The notes below the pieces were generated by a model that was not told the DNA's origin, did no database searches, and was given only the letters and a program-made list of their open reading frames with translations. A program made the position numbers and the translations under genes. Positions 45,689 to 54,770 of a DNA stretch of 64,000 nucleotides are shown in pieces. The stretch's first letter is position 1. The number at the start of each line of letters is the position of its first letter. Source of the DNA: Streptomyces fuscichromogenes. Lineage in GTDB: Bacteria > Actinomycetota > Actinomycetes > Streptomycetales > Streptomycetaceae. The stretch is taken from contig NZ_BMML01000006.1 in NCBI RefSeq assembly GCF_014645815.1, forward strand, positions 356,587-420,586, read 5' to 3'.

Positions 45689-46330
45689 GTCCACCGTCCT
45701 TCCGGCGTCTAACTTGCCCCTCGGTTCGGGCTTCTTCTCAGTTCATTTCAAAGGCTTACCTGGTTCACGTCTGCTCCCTTTCGGGCCGGGGAAATCCCCG
45801 TATCCGGCAGGTTATACGGGCATGTTCGCCCGATTTCCCTTTCCCTTTCGGGGACCGGCATTCGCTTCTTGAACCATCCTGTCCGGCTGAAGAATTCCGC
45901 TCTCCTTGCGGTCGGCCTACCAGATCGCTCTGGACCTCAACCGGGTTTCCACGTTCCGCACCGTCAAGGTGCGTCCGGGGAGGGTGCCCCTTTTGCCCCG
46001 TGGCCAGCGGTGTTCACGAGCCTTGGGTCAAGACCCTCGGCTCCGCTTGACGCTTCCCGGCGTCCGGGCCATGACCGCCGCTCTTGCTCGACATCGGGCG
46101 GGTAACGCTGACGAGGTTTTGACAGGGGTTCACTTTCGTTCACCCTTCCGAACTGTCCCTCGGCCTGTGACGTCAGATGCCTTGACGTTCTTGGGCCTTG
46201 AGCGCTCAGCTTCACACCCCGCCGTTGCCAGCGACGCATGTGAGCGTGGGACCAGACCTCAGAACACTGGTCTGGGACAACCCCGTTGAAGCGGTGTTGT
46301 CCACTTGAGCGGTGCGACCTCGTGTCGCAC
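45689..46330 (-). ncRNA. Group II intron 5' RNA (domains I-III)
   Basis: 642 nt of intron sequence 5' of the maturase ORF; no other gene is expected. Exon-binding sequences that should pair with the exon end (CTTCAGG) were not identified by eye. Confidence 0.75.
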
Positions 46331-46363
46331 CCTGAAGGCGTACCGGAGCTGCGTGACGATCAC
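46331..46363 (-). pseudogene. tnpB piece 1: first exon (11 codons)
   Basis: GTG-started MIVTQLRYAFR directly abutting the intron 5' end. Joined to LYPDAAQ (43834) it gives the ordinary TnpB N-terminus RYAFRLYPDA. Too short to be found as an ORF. Confidence 0.85.
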
Positions 46364-46486
46364 ACTAGGCAAACCGAACCCGCGTCGTCACCGGGAACAT
46401 GTGAACGACAAATCACCGTAACGAGCCGGGTCCGGCTCCGCCGGAACGCCACCGCGACGCTCCGCGTCGCAACCACAAGATTCGCT
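46364..46486 (-). other. Left end of the TnpB element
   Basis: Non-coding, with two subterminal hairpins typical of IS200/IS605-group ends: GAGCCGG/CCGGCTC (46423-46438) and GCGACGC/GCGTCGC (46454-46470). The boundary with symporter sequence lies near 46480-46490. Confidence 0.7.
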
Positions 46487-47000
46487 TCACCCCCGATCCG
46501 AAGGCCGGAACACTGCGAATGATTCCCGGTAGCCGTGCGGGAGCCGGTCGGCCACGGCGCCGAAGCCGCCCGCCCTGACCACCGCGATCGACAGCAGCAT
46601 GACGAGCACGCCGAGGCTCTTCACAACGAACTGCACCATGTCGGTGAGCGTGATGGACCACATGCCGCCGAGCGCCGAGTAGCCCACGACGATCGTGCCG
46701 CCGACGCCCACCGCGACCCAGCGCGGCACGTCGAAGAGAACGTCGAAGACGCTGGCGTACGCGATCGTCGAGGTCACCGCCAGCATCAGGGTGTAGACCC
46801 CCATGACGAGACCGGAGATCACGCTGGCCGCGTCGCCGTAGCGGAGCGAGAGCATCTCGGCGACCGTGTAGACGCGCAGCCGGGCGATCCGGGCGGAGAA
46901 GAAGACGCTCAGTGCGAGCAGTCCGAGGCCGACGGCGGCCATGGTGCCGGTGCACATGAGGGGGCCGAGGCGTCTGCCAGCGACCAGAAAGTCGCTCTTG
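46487..47000 (-). pseudogene. Sodium:solute symporter, N-terminal remnant
   Basis: Reads SDFLVAGRRLGPLMCTGTMAA, then VGLGLLALSVFFSARIARL, TVAEMLSLRYGD, GGMWSITLTDMVQFVVKS, up to LPHGYRESFAVF. Two defects besides the IS: the start and first helix are missing beyond about 47000, and a stretch of roughly 30-35 residues (the Gly-rich helix usually after TGTMAA) is deleted in frame. The missing C-terminal part is at 37798-38598. Confidence 0.82.
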
Positions 47001-47047
47001 GATGCGGCACGCCCAGTCGGCACGGTCGGCACCACGGAGCTGGAGGA

Positions 47048-47425
47048 CACCTCCCCTGCCTCGTCGACGGCGAGCTCCGACTCACCTCCGGCGTACAACT
47101 CCCCGACGACGCGGACGGCATCGACACGTCCGTACGGCGGGTGGTCGCCGCCGGGGTCGCCACGCTCGGCCTCGGTGTGACCCCCGTGCACGCCGAGGTG
47201 CCGCCGGTCCCGGCCGGCCAGCCGGGCGCCGAGGTCCTGCTCGACACCCTGCGCACCTGGCTCGCCCTGCACGGCAGCTGGGACCGTACCGCGACGGCCC
47301 TGGCCATCCACCGCAACACCGTCCGGCACCGCCTGGCCCGGGTGGCCGACCTGCTCGGCGTCGACCTCCAGGACCCCGGGGTCCGCATGGAACTCTGGTT
47401 CGCCCTGGAGTGGCTCAGCCCTTGA
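47048..47425 (+). pseudogene. PucR-family regulator remnant
   Basis: About 125 residues without a start: a scrap of the N-terminal PucR domain (LVDGELRLTSGVQLPDDAD, VAAGVATLGLGV) joined directly to the C-terminal HTH_30 domain (LLDTLRTWLALHGSWDRTA, IHRNTVRHRLARVADLLG). Full PucR regulators are about 400-500 residues, so the start and the central region are deleted. It probably once controlled the neighbouring symporter/aldolase unit. Its end overlaps the sugar permease gene by 11 bp. Confidence 0.8.
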
Positions 47426-48281
47426 CGGCCGAGCTGGCGACGCCCTGGACGAACCAGCGCTGGAAGAAGGCGAAGACGACCAGGACGGGCAGCACCAGGA
47501 GGACGCCGAAGGCGAGGATCTCGCCCCAGTCCACGGGCTGCTGGCCCTGGAAGACGCTCATCTCCAGCGGCAGGGGACGGACCGAGGGGTCGGAGACCAT
47601 CAGGACCGGCCAGAGGAAGGAGCCCCACTGGGTGAGGAAGGTGAGGATCGCGACCGAGGCGAACGCGGGCTTCGACATCGGGACGACGATCGCGAAGAAG
47701 GTGCGCCAGGGGCCCGCGCCGTCCAGCCGGGCGGCCTCCTCGATGCTCGGCGGGATCGAGCGGAAGAACGTGTGGAACTGGTATATCGAGAAGGCGTTGG
47801 CGATGAACGGGACGGCCTGGATGTAGATCGTGTTGCGCTGGTCGTTGAAGAGGTAGAAGAGCGGGACCGCAACCGACTCGAACGGCACCAGCATCAGCAG
47901 CAGGACGAGCGTGAACACGGCTTCGCGGCCACGCCACTTCAGCCGGGACATGCCGTACGCGGCCATCGAGTTGACGAACAGGCCGCCGGTCACGACCACG
48001 AACGCGACGAGCAGCGAGACGCCCATGAAGCGCCAGAAGTAGCCGGTGCTGTCGGAGTTCAGGGCGTCGAGGACGTGGGCGTAGTTGGCGAGGGTGAGGT
48101 GGGTGGGGAGGAAGCCCGAGAGGCCGTTCAGTACCTGGTCGGAGGGCTTGAGGCTGCCGAGGAGGAGGTAGAGGACGGGGAGGACGAAGACGAACGCCAG
48201 GACGGTGAGGACGGCGTAGTCCGTGAAGCGGCGCAGGCGGCGGCGCGGTGCGCGGGTCGTGGCCATGGGGGTGGACGCCAT
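47415..48281 (-). CDS. Carbohydrate ABC transporter permease (MalG type)
   Basis: 288 residues, six membrane helices. The cytoplasmic EAA loop reads EEAARLDGAGPWRTFFAIVVP near 190-210, where the ATPase docks. Pairs with the permease at 48288 (6-bp gap) and the binding protein at 49374; no ATPase gene is present, and such importers in Streptomyces commonly share the MsiK ATPase. Last gene of the operon. Confidence 0.93.
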   Translation of the reverse strand: MASTPMATTRAPRRRLRRFTDYAVLTVLAFVFVLPVLYLLLGSLKPSDQVLNGLSGFLPTHLTLANYAHVLDALNSDSTGYFWRFMGVSLLVAFVVVTGGLFVNSMAAYGMSRLKWRGREAVFTLVLLLMLVPFESVAVPLFYLFNDQRNTIYIQAVPFIANAFSIYQFHTFFRSIPPSIEEAARLDGAGPWRTFFAIVVPMSKPAFASVAILTFLTQWGSFLWPVLMVSDPSVRPLPLEMSVFQGQQPVDWGEILAFGVLLVLPVLVVFAFFQRWFVQGVASSAVKG

Positions 48282-48287
48282 CGGGGA

Positions 48288-49229
48288 TCAGTCCTCGTTG
48301 TCGGGCCGGACGACGCGGCGCTGGACGATGGTCAGGGCGACGACGATCAGGAAGAAGACCACGGTGATCGCGGACGCCTGGCCGATGTTGTTCTGGTCGA
48401 AGGCGGTGGTGACGGCCTCGTACATGACCGTGCGGGTGGCGTCCTCGTCGAGGCCGCCGCCGTGGATGAGGACGTAGACCTGGTCGAAGACCCGGAAGGA
48501 GAGCACCGAGGTCAGCATGGCGACGAAGACCAGGGTGCCGCGGATGCCGGGCAGGGTGACGTGCCGGAACTGCTGCCACCGGGTGGCGCGGTCGAGTTCG
48601 GCGGCCTCGTAGAGCTCGCCGGGGATCTGCTGGAGGCCGGCCAGCAGGATGACCATCTGGAAGCCGACGCCCTGCCACACCGAGAGCACGATGACCGAGG
48701 CCATCGCGGTGGCCGCGTCGCCGAGCCAGTCGAAGGCGCCCCAGTTGCCGAACGTCACCGCGTGCAGGGCGGAGTTGAGCAGCCCCTGGTCGCTGCGGGC
48801 GAGGATCAGCCGCCAGATGACGGCGACCAGGGTCATCGGGAAGACGACCGGCATGAAGAACAGGGACCGGAACACGCCGATCGCCCTGAGCTTGCGGTTG
48901 AGCAGGATCGCCAGGCCCAGCGCGAGGCCCGTCTGGAGCGGTACGACGACCACCGCGAACGTCAGGTTGTTGAGCAGCGCCCGCAGGAACGGGCCGGACA
49001 GGTCCGGGTCGGTGAACAGCCGCCGGTACTGCTCCAGGCCGAAGAACCTGGGCGCGAGCGGTGAGCCCAGGCGCACGTTGTAGAAGGAGAGGACGACGGC
49101 GTAGCCGAACGGGATGCCGACGAAGGCCACGAGGCCGGCGACGGCGGGCGTGGACATGAGCAGTCCGTGCAGCCAGTCCCGGTTCCTGGTCCTGGGCCGC
49201 CCGGCGCGCGCCGGCTTCACGGAGGTCAC
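48288..49229 (-). CDS. Carbohydrate ABC transporter permease (MalF type)
   Basis: 313 residues from a GTG with AGGAAGGA upstream; longer in-frame readings to 49355 are Arg-rich and unlikely. Six helices, with EAA motif YEAAELDRATRWQQFRHVTLP near 220. Forms the membrane channel with the MalG-type partner. Confidence 0.92.
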   Translation of the reverse strand: MTSVKPARAGRPRTRNRDWLHGLLMSTPAVAGLVAFVGIPFGYAVVLSFYNVRLGSPLAPRFFGLEQYRRLFTDPDLSGPFLRALLNNLTFAVVVVPLQTGLALGLAILLNRKLRAIGVFRSLFFMPVVFPMTLVAVIWRLILARSDQGLLNSALHAVTFGNWGAFDWLGDAATAMASVIVLSVWQGVGFQMVILLAGLQQIPGELYEAAELDRATRWQQFRHVTLPGIRGTLVFVAMLTSVLSFRVFDQVYVLIHGGGLDEDATRTVMYEAVTTAFDQNNIGQASAITVVFFLIVVALTIVQRRVVRPDNED

Positions 49230-49373
49230 GGGTGGTCCTTCCTGGCTGCGGGAGGGCGCTGCGTGCGCGGGTTCCACGGTCTTCACGGTGGGGGTCCTGT
49301 TCCGGTCCTGTCGCCGGCCGGGGCGGGTGCGCCGCCCGTGGCGTCGTACGCGCACCCGCCCGGCCGAGGGGTC

Positions 49374-50726
49374 CTACTGGATCTGGTAGCCGTCGTTGTC
49401 GGAGAAGTCCTGGTCGATGGAGCGGGCGGCCTTCTGCAGGGCGCTCTTGACGTCGGCGCCGCCGTAGATCGAGTTCAGGGCCTCGCTGAACTTGGCCGTG
49501 ACCGTGGGGTATCCGGCGGTGACCGGGCGGGTCACCGCGACGCAGGACGTGGTGATGTCGCTGTCGCCGCACGGCTTGTCGAGCTGGTCGGCGAAGCGCT
49601 CCAGCGGGCCGCCCTTCTTGTACAGGGAGCTCTCGGCGAGCGCGGACTTCGTCGCGGGCGGGGCGCCGTTGGCCGTCGTCATCGCGGTGACGTTGGTGTC
49701 GTTCAGCAGGTAGTCGAGGAAGGCGCCGGCGGCCTTGCCGTTCTTGGAGTCGGCGCCGATGCCCCAGGCCCAGGAGCCCTGGCCGGTCTTGGTGCCGTTG
49801 CCGAAGTCGGGCAGCGGCAGCACCACCAGGTCGCTGCCGAGGGCCTTGCTGTAGGTCGGGTACATCCAGTGGCCGACCCAGCTCAGCGCGACCCGGCCCT
49901 TGGCGAAGGCGTTGCCGTCGGTGTTGGGGTCGACATCGCTCTTCCAGGACTGGAAGGTCTTCAGCGCCGAGACCACGGACGCGCTGTCGAGGGCGCCCTC
50001 GGCCTTGCCGTTCTTCAGCAGGGAGCCGCCGGCCGACCAGACGATCGGCGAGAAGCCGTAGGTGCCCCACTCGTTGGAGAGGCCGTTGTTCTCCTGGATG
50101 TCGAGGACCTTGCCGTCGGAGTCCTTGGCCTTGAGCGCCTTCAGCGCCTTGTCGAACTCGGCGACGGTCCAGGAGTCGGTCGCCTTCTTCGGGTACTTCA
50201 CCCCGGCCGCGTCCAGCAGCTTCTTGTTGGCGTAGACACCGAGCCCGGAGTCGTACATGCCGAGTCCGTAGTGCTTGCCGTCGATCTCGCCCTGCGCCTT
50301 GCTGGCGTCGGTGGCGTTGGACATCGTCTTCGCGGAGACGTAGTCGTCGATGGCCGCGAGCTTCTTGTTGTAGACGAAGTTCGCCATCGTCGGGCCGTCG
50401 AACTCCATCACGTCCGGCAGCTTGGAGGCGTCGGTGGCGGTGATGGTCTTGGTGTAGTCGTCACCGGGGATCAGCTTCAGCTCGACCTTGATCCTGCTCT
50501 GCGAGGAGTTGAAGGACGTCACCGCGTTCTGCAGGGCGGTGTCCTCGCTCTTCTGCCCCTGGTGCGCCCAGACGCTGATGGTGCCCTTGCCGCTGCCGGC
50601 CGAGGCGGCGGTGTCCTGGCCGCTGCCGCCACCGCAGGCGGCGAGGCCGGCGAGGGGCAGGGCGAGGGCCAGGGTGGTACCGGCCGTGCGGCGGTACCTT
50701 CTGCGGTTCGGGCTGGTCGGGCTCAT
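49374..50726 (-). CDS. Sugar-binding lipoprotein (family 1 extracellular SBP)
   Basis: 450 residues. Lipobox LAAC near 31. Extracellular solute-binding type 1 fold: ISVWAHQGQKSEDTAL, VMEFDGPTMANFVY, GLGMYDSGLGVYANKKLL, GRVALSWVGHWM, QGSWAWGIG. Binds an oligosaccharide for the two permeases. First gene of the operon; lies downstream of the LacI gene and near the GH32-like enzyme, which suggests fructan, sucrose-like or related saccharides (inference). Confidence 0.93.
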   Translation of the reverse strand: MSPTSPNRRRYRRTAGTTLALALPLAGLAACGGGSGQDTAASAGSGKGTISVWAHQGQKSEDTALQNAVTSFNSSQSRIKVELKLIPGDDYTKTITATDASKLPDVMEFDGPTMANFVYNKKLAAIDDYVSAKTMSNATDASKAQGEIDGKHYGLGMYDSGLGVYANKKLLDAAGVKYPKKATDSWTVAEFDKALKALKAKDSDGKVLDIQENNGLSNEWGTYGFSPIVWSAGGSLLKNGKAEGALDSASVVSALKTFQSWKSDVDPNTDGNAFAKGRVALSWVGHWMYPTYSKALGSDLVVLPLPDFGNGTKTGQGSWAWGIGADSKNGKAAGAFLDYLLNDTNVTAMTTANGAPPATKSALAESSLYKKGGPLERFADQLDKPCGDSDITTSCVAVTRPVTAGYPTVTAKFSEALNSIYGGADVKSALQKAARSIDQDFSDNDGYQIQ

Positions 50727-50860
50727 GGTGTGGTGCCTCCGTGCGGGTGCGAGGGTTCGTGGTGCGTGCGCTGGTGCTTCCGGCGTGGGGGAGCTCGGGG
50801 GGCCTGACGGTCCCCGAGGGCCTACTGGGGTCCCGGGTGCCTACCGGGGGCCGCGCGTGC

Positions 50861-51880
50861 CTACTGGGGGCCGCGCGGGCTCGGCGGTGCGGTGGTCTCG
50901 CGCAGGACGAGCCGGATGGGCATCTGCACATGCCCGGCCCGCTCGCCGTCCGGCTCGTCGAGCTGCCGCAGCAGCAGCCGGGCGGCCTCGGCGCCCTGGC
51001 CGGCCACCGGCTGGGCGACGGTGGTCAGCCCGAGGACGTCGGACAGCTCGTGGTCGTCGAAGCCGACCACGGACACGTCGTCCGGCACCCGCAGCCGATG
51101 CCGCCTGAGCGCGCGCAGCGCGCCCATCGCCATCTCGTCGGACTGCGCGAACACGGCGGTCGGCGGCCGGGTGGCGGCCAGCAGTTCGGTCATGGCCCGC
51201 TCACCGCCCTCGACGGTGTAGTCGCCGTCCGCCTCCAGGGCCGGGTCGTGCGCGATCCCGGCGTCGGACAGCACGTCCAGGTAGGCCTGGCGGCGGGCGA
51301 CCGGCGTGGTCCAGTGCTGCTCCCCGCTCGACCCGCTGATCATGCCGATCCGGCGGTGGCCGAGGTTCACCAGATGCCGTACGGCGTGCTCGGCGCCGGC
51401 CCGGTCGTCGATGCCGACCACGCTGAAGCCGGGCCGGGCGCCGCCGACCGTGCTGGCCAGCGGCACGCCGAGGGAGCGCAGCGCCGCCGACTCCTCCTCG
51501 TCGGGGATGAGCAGCGACAGCACGGCGTCCACCCGCTTGCGCAGCGGCAGCCTGGTGAAGAAACGCTTGCGCGTCTCCGGCGAGCCGAGGTTGTAGAGCA
51601 GGACGTCGTACCCGGCGGCGCTGAACACGTGCTCGGCGGCGTCCAGGACGGTGCCGAAGAACCAGCGGCCGACGTACGGGACGACGACCCCGATGGTGAA
51701 GGTGCGTCCGCTGGCCAGGCTGGACGCCGACCGGGACGCCGTGTAGCCGAGCTGGGTGGCGACGGCCGTGATCTGCGCCCGCACCTCGTCGGAGACGCCC
51801 GGCCGGCCGCGCAGGGCACGGGACACGGTGGAAGCCGAGACTCCGGCGGCGCGGGCGACATCGGTGATGCTGACGGTCAC
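50861..51880 (-). CDS. LacI-family regulator of the sugar cluster
   Basis: 339 residues. N-terminal HTH (SITDVARAAGVSASTVSRAL) and C-terminal ligand domain (IGVVVPYVGRWFFG; LGHRRIGMISGSSG; AVFAQSDEMAMGAL; VSVVGFDDHEL). It lies upstream of the ABC operon and divergent from the GH32-like gene. Operator-like GCAAGCGTTTGC lies in between. Confidence 0.93.
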   Translation of the reverse strand: MTVSITDVARAAGVSASTVSRALRGRPGVSDEVRAQITAVATQLGYTASRSASSLASGRTFTIGVVVPYVGRWFFGTVLDAAEHVFSAAGYDVLLYNLGSPETRKRFFTRLPLRKRVDAVLSLLIPDEEESAALRSLGVPLASTVGGARPGFSVVGIDDRAGAEHAVRHLVNLGHRRIGMISGSSGEQHWTTPVARRQAYLDVLSDAGIAHDPALEADGDYTVEGGERAMTELLAATRPPTAVFAQSDEMAMGALRALRRHRLRVPDDVSVVGFDDHELSDVLGLTTVAQPVAGQGAEAARLLLRQLDEPDGERAGHVQMPIRLVLRETTAPPSPRGPQ

Positions 51881-51955
51881 AGCGCTTTTCTCCCGTCTGT
51901 TTCACATCGGTGTGATCTGGGGGTGACGTGACCGTAAGCCGGAGCTCGCTGTTGC

Positions 51956-51967
51956 GCAAGCGTTTGC
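51956..51967. promoter_or_regulatory. LacI operator candidate in divergent region
   Basis: GCAAGCGTTTGC: near-perfect palindrome (one mismatched pair) around a CG centre, flanked by TTGC. It lies 76 bp from the lacI start and 94 bp from the GH32-like gene start. A second, weaker related motif, GCGCATGCG, lies at 52021. Confidence 0.7.
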
Positions 51968-52060
51968 GTTCAGTTTTACTTGGGCCAATTCCCAAGCGAG
52001 ATCTTTTGTGCCACTGCTCAGCGCATGCGTTTGAGCACTGCGAGCCGACAGGAAATGCGC

Positions 52061-53407
52061 ATGCGATACGCCCCGCCCGGCCTCTGCGTGAACGACTTCG
52101 CCCTGCTCCGCGACGACGACGGCACCTACGCGGTGCTGCATCTGCAGGGCCCGTGGACGAGTGAGTTCGACCACCTGAGGATGGAGACCTCCTACGGCCG
52201 GGCCACCTCCACCGACCTGGTCGGCTGGCGGCCCGCGGGCACCGTCTTCGGCAACGGCCTGCCCGACCGCTTCGACCAGCAGGCGGTGTGGACCATGCAC
52301 CCCGTCGCGTACGGCTCCGGAATGGCGATGTTCTACACGGGCGTGAGCGGACTCACGGACGGCGGCTGGCCGCTCCAGTCCGTCGGCCTCGCCCACTCCG
52401 ACCGCACCGACGGCACCGGCTGGCGCCGCCACGGCACCGGTCCCGTGGTCGAGGCGGACGCCCGCTGGTACCGCACCGGCGAACGCATGGGCTGGCGCGA
52501 CCCGTTCGTCGTCCGCGACGACGAGTCGGACGGCTGGGTGATGGTCGTCTGCGCCGCCGACGCCGCGCTGCCCGTCGAGGTCAGCGGCTGTGTCGCCTGG
52601 GCCACCTCGGACGACCTGGAGCACTGGACGGTCCACCCGCCGCTCGTCTCCCCCGGTGATGTCGACGAGTTGGAGTGCCCGGTCCTCGAACGCCTCGACG
52701 ACGGCAGCTGGTTGCTGATCGGCTCGATCGGCTCGACGCGCGGCTTCGAGTCATGGACGGCACCGCGGCTGCGCGGCCCCTGGACCCGCCGCGGCCCGCT
52801 GGGCCCGACCGGCTCCTACGCCCCGCGCGTCATCGCCGCCCCCGACGGCTCCCGCGTCGTCCTGCACACCACCCCCCGCCGGGTCGGCCTGACGGACTCG
52901 GGCGAGCGCTGCCGCGGCATGCTGGCCCAGCCCAAGTCCCTTGCCGTACCGGAGGGTTCGGCACCCCGCCTGGAGTGGTGGCCGGGCCTGGACGGCTGGC
53001 TCCGGCCGGAGACGACGGAGCCGACGCTGCACGCGGTGGGCGACATCGAGGTCTCCGGCCGGGTCGAGATCACCCTCCGCACGGACGACGACGGCGGCCC
53101 CGCCCTCGTCGTCGGCTGCGACGGCAAGAACCTCTGGGCCGGCGGCCCGGCCGGCGCCCTCCTGGGCGAGACCGTCCTGGCCGAGCCCGCGAGCACGCTG
53201 CGCGTGCTCACCGTCGGCGAGTACGTCGAGGTCTACGCCGACGGCGTCTTCGTCCTGACGACCCTGAGCTACTCGGGCCGCCCGGCCCCCTGGACGGCGA
53301 CGACGGACGGACACCACCGCACCGTCCCCGTCCGCCCCCTCCGTCTGCCCGACCCGACCCGGGACGACGCATCCGCCGTATGGCCGGGGCCGGCGACGCC
53401 CCGCTGA
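52061..53407 (+). CDS. GH32/clan J-like glycosidase
   Basis: 448 residues from ATG 52061 (AGGAA 6 nt upstream; an ATG 6 bp earlier is adjacent to that site). A five-blade propeller of the fructosidase type: N-terminal nucleophile region GLCVNDFALL, transition-state motif WRDPFVV near 148 and ECPVL near 208 for the acid residue. A C-terminal beta-sandwich follows (about 320-440). No signal peptide, so it acts in the cytoplasm on imported saccharide. The first motif is less conserved than in classic invertases, so GH43 or related specificity cannot be excluded. Confidence 0.82.
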   Translation: MRYAPPGLCVNDFALLRDDDGTYAVLHLQGPWTSEFDHLRMETSYGRATSTDLVGWRPAGTVFGNGLPDRFDQQAVWTMHPVAYGSGMAMFYTGVSGLTDGGWPLQSVGLAHSDRTDGTGWRRHGTGPVVEADARWYRTGERMGWRDPFVVRDDESDGWVMVVCAADAALPVEVSGCVAWATSDDLEHWTVHPPLVSPGDVDELECPVLERLDDGSWLLIGSIGSTRGFESWTAPRLRGPWTRRGPLGPTGSYAPRVIAAPDGSRVVLHTTPRRVGLTDSGERCRGMLAQPKSLAVPEGSAPRLEWWPGLDGWLRPETTEPTLHAVGDIEVSGRVEITLRTDDDGGPALVVGCDGKNLWAGGPAGALLGETVLAEPASTLRVLTVGEYVEVYADGVFVLTTLSYSGRPAPWTATTDGHHRTVPVRPLRLPDPTRDDASAVWPGPATPR

Positions 53408-53532
53408 ACCCGCCCCCGGGTCACTCGTTCGTGTTCCAACGGGTCGGCGAAGGGTTCTCGCTCACCGAGTCGGGGGACAATCGTCGGCGGTTCGCGACGA
53501 TCGGGTCGTGGCCGTGAGGCGAGGGAACAGAG

Positions 53533-53736
53533 ATGGCTCAAGGCAGCGTGAAGTGGTTCAACGCGGAGAAGGGTTTCGGATTCATCGAGCAGGACGGCGG
53601 CGGACCTGACGTGTTCGTGCACTACTCGGAGATCACGGGCAACGGCTACCGGTCCCTGGAGGAGGGACAGCGCGTCGAGTTCGAGATCGGCCAGGGTCAG
53701 AAGGGTCCGCAGGCCCAGCAGGTGCACCTGATCTAG
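53533..53736 (+). CDS. Cold-shock domain protein
   Basis: 67 residues, the whole protein being one CSD: RNA-binding motifs KGFGFI and VFVHY are present, ending QQVHLI. Single-stranded nucleic acid chaperone; Streptomyces carry several paralogues. The ribosome site is GAGGGAAC; monocistronic. Confidence 0.96.
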   Translation: MAQGSVKWFNAEKGFGFIEQDGGGPDVFVHYSEITGNGYRSLEEGQRVEFEIGQGQKGPQAQQVHLI

Positions 53737-53957
53737 ACCGCCGGACGGTCCAGCCGGCCACGAGTACGACGCGCCGACCGGCAGTCGCCCGTCGCCTCCG
53801 GTCGGCGGTCCGCCCGGGTGCCGAGGCTCCCGGGACACGGGGCCGTTCGGCGTACGGCCGTGAAGGACTGGGGTGTCACCACGGTTCGAGCACGCCGGGA
53901 ACCGGGTTGGGTGGGGCGTCGCAGGAACGACACCTCGTCACGCAGGAGGGCCGAGCC

Positions 53958-54770
53958 ATGACCGCCGCCCCGATCCCCGTCTACTTCATCCACGGGCTGT
54001 GGCTGCACAGCGCCTCCTGGCAGCCGTGGACCGACCTGTTCCGCCAGGAGGGCTACGAACCGTCCGCCCCGGGCTGGCCGGGCGACCCCGACACCGTCGA
54101 GGAGGCCCGCGCGAACCCGGAGAGCATCGCCGACCACGGCATCGACGACGTCGTCGAGCACTACGCGGCGCTGATCGCCGAACTGCCCGCGCCGCCCGTC
54201 CTGATCGGCCACTCCTTCGGCGGCATGATCGCGCAGAAGCTGCTCGGCCAGGACCGCGCCGCCGCGGCCGTCGCCATCGACGCCGCGCAGATCAAGGGCG
54301 TACTGCCGCTGCCGCTGTCCGCGCTGAAGGCGACCTTCCCGGTCTTCAAGAACCCGGCCAACAAGCACCGTTCGGTGTCCCTGACCGCCGAGCAGTTCCG
54401 GTTCGCCTTCGGCAACGCGATCCCCGAGGAGGAGTCCGCGGAGCTGTACGAGCGCTGGACCATCCCGGCCCCCGGCAAGCCGCTCTACGAGGCCGCCTCG
54501 GCCAACTTCAACCCGCACTCCCCGGCGAAGGTCGCCACCGACAACTCCGGGCGGGGCCCGCTGCTGCTGATCTCGGGCGGCAAGGACCACACCGTTCCCG
54601 AGGCCGTCACCCGCGCCACCCTCAAGCAGTACCGGCACTCCGACGCCGTCACCGACATCATCGGGTTCCCCGACCGCGGGCACTCCCTGACCATCGACAG
54701 CGGCTGGCGCGAGGTCGCCGAGACCGTCCTGGCCTGGCTGGGCCGGCAGAACCTGGAGGCGGCGCGATGA
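53958..54770 (+). CDS. Alpha/beta hydrolase
   Basis: 270 residues from ATG with GGAGGG upstream. Nucleophile in IGHSFGGM near 88, Asp in SGGKDHTVP near 203, His in DRGHSLTI near 238. Small cytoplasmic esterase-like enzyme of the chlorophyllase/AB_hydrolase group; substrate unknown. Overlaps the SDR gene by 4 bp (ATGA), forming a two-gene operon. Confidence 0.88.
   Translation: MTAAPIPVYFIHGLWLHSASWQPWTDLFRQEGYEPSAPGWPGDPDTVEEARANPESIADHGIDDVVEHYAALIAELPAPPVLIGHSFGGMIAQKLLGQDRAAAAVAIDAAQIKGVLPLPLSALKATFPVFKNPANKHRSVSLTAEQFRFAFGNAIPEEESAELYERWTIPAPGKPLYEAASANFNPHSPAKVATDNSGRGPLLLISGGKDHTVPEAVTRATLKQYRHSDAVTDIIGFPDRGHSLTIDSGWREVAETVLAWLGRQNLEAAR

Larger units (their letters stand above)
43835..46330 (-). 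mobile_element. Group II intron inserted in tnpB
   Basis: Minus-strand 5' end GTGCGACACGAGG (consensus GUGYG) and 3' end CTACCCGAC (consensus AY). The flanking exons read ...RYAFR | LYPDAAQ, restoring the normal TnpB start in frame. Length 2,496 bp. Domain V (43876-43909) and domain VI with a bulged A seven bases from the 3' end (43841) are visible; the maturase ORF lies in the domain IV position. All parts expected for a splicing-competent intron are present; activity is inference. Confidence 0.9.
38599..46490 (-). mobile_element. IS1341/IS605-type TnpB element with two inner insertions
   Basis: Right end at about 38599: hairpin CCTCGCCC / GGGCGAGG (38608-38628) followed on the minus strand by GCATGTCAA, the usual tail of TnpB-only elements. 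Left end about 46480-46490 with subterminal hairpins at 46423-46438 and 46454-46470 (GCGACGC-GGA-GCGTCGC on the minus strand). Between them is tnpB in three pieces. Gross length is about 7.9 kb; without the group II intron (2,496 bp) and the integrase element (3,975 bp) it is about 1.4 kb, normal for this family. Exact outer ends are uncertain by some 10-15 bp. Confidence 0.85.
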
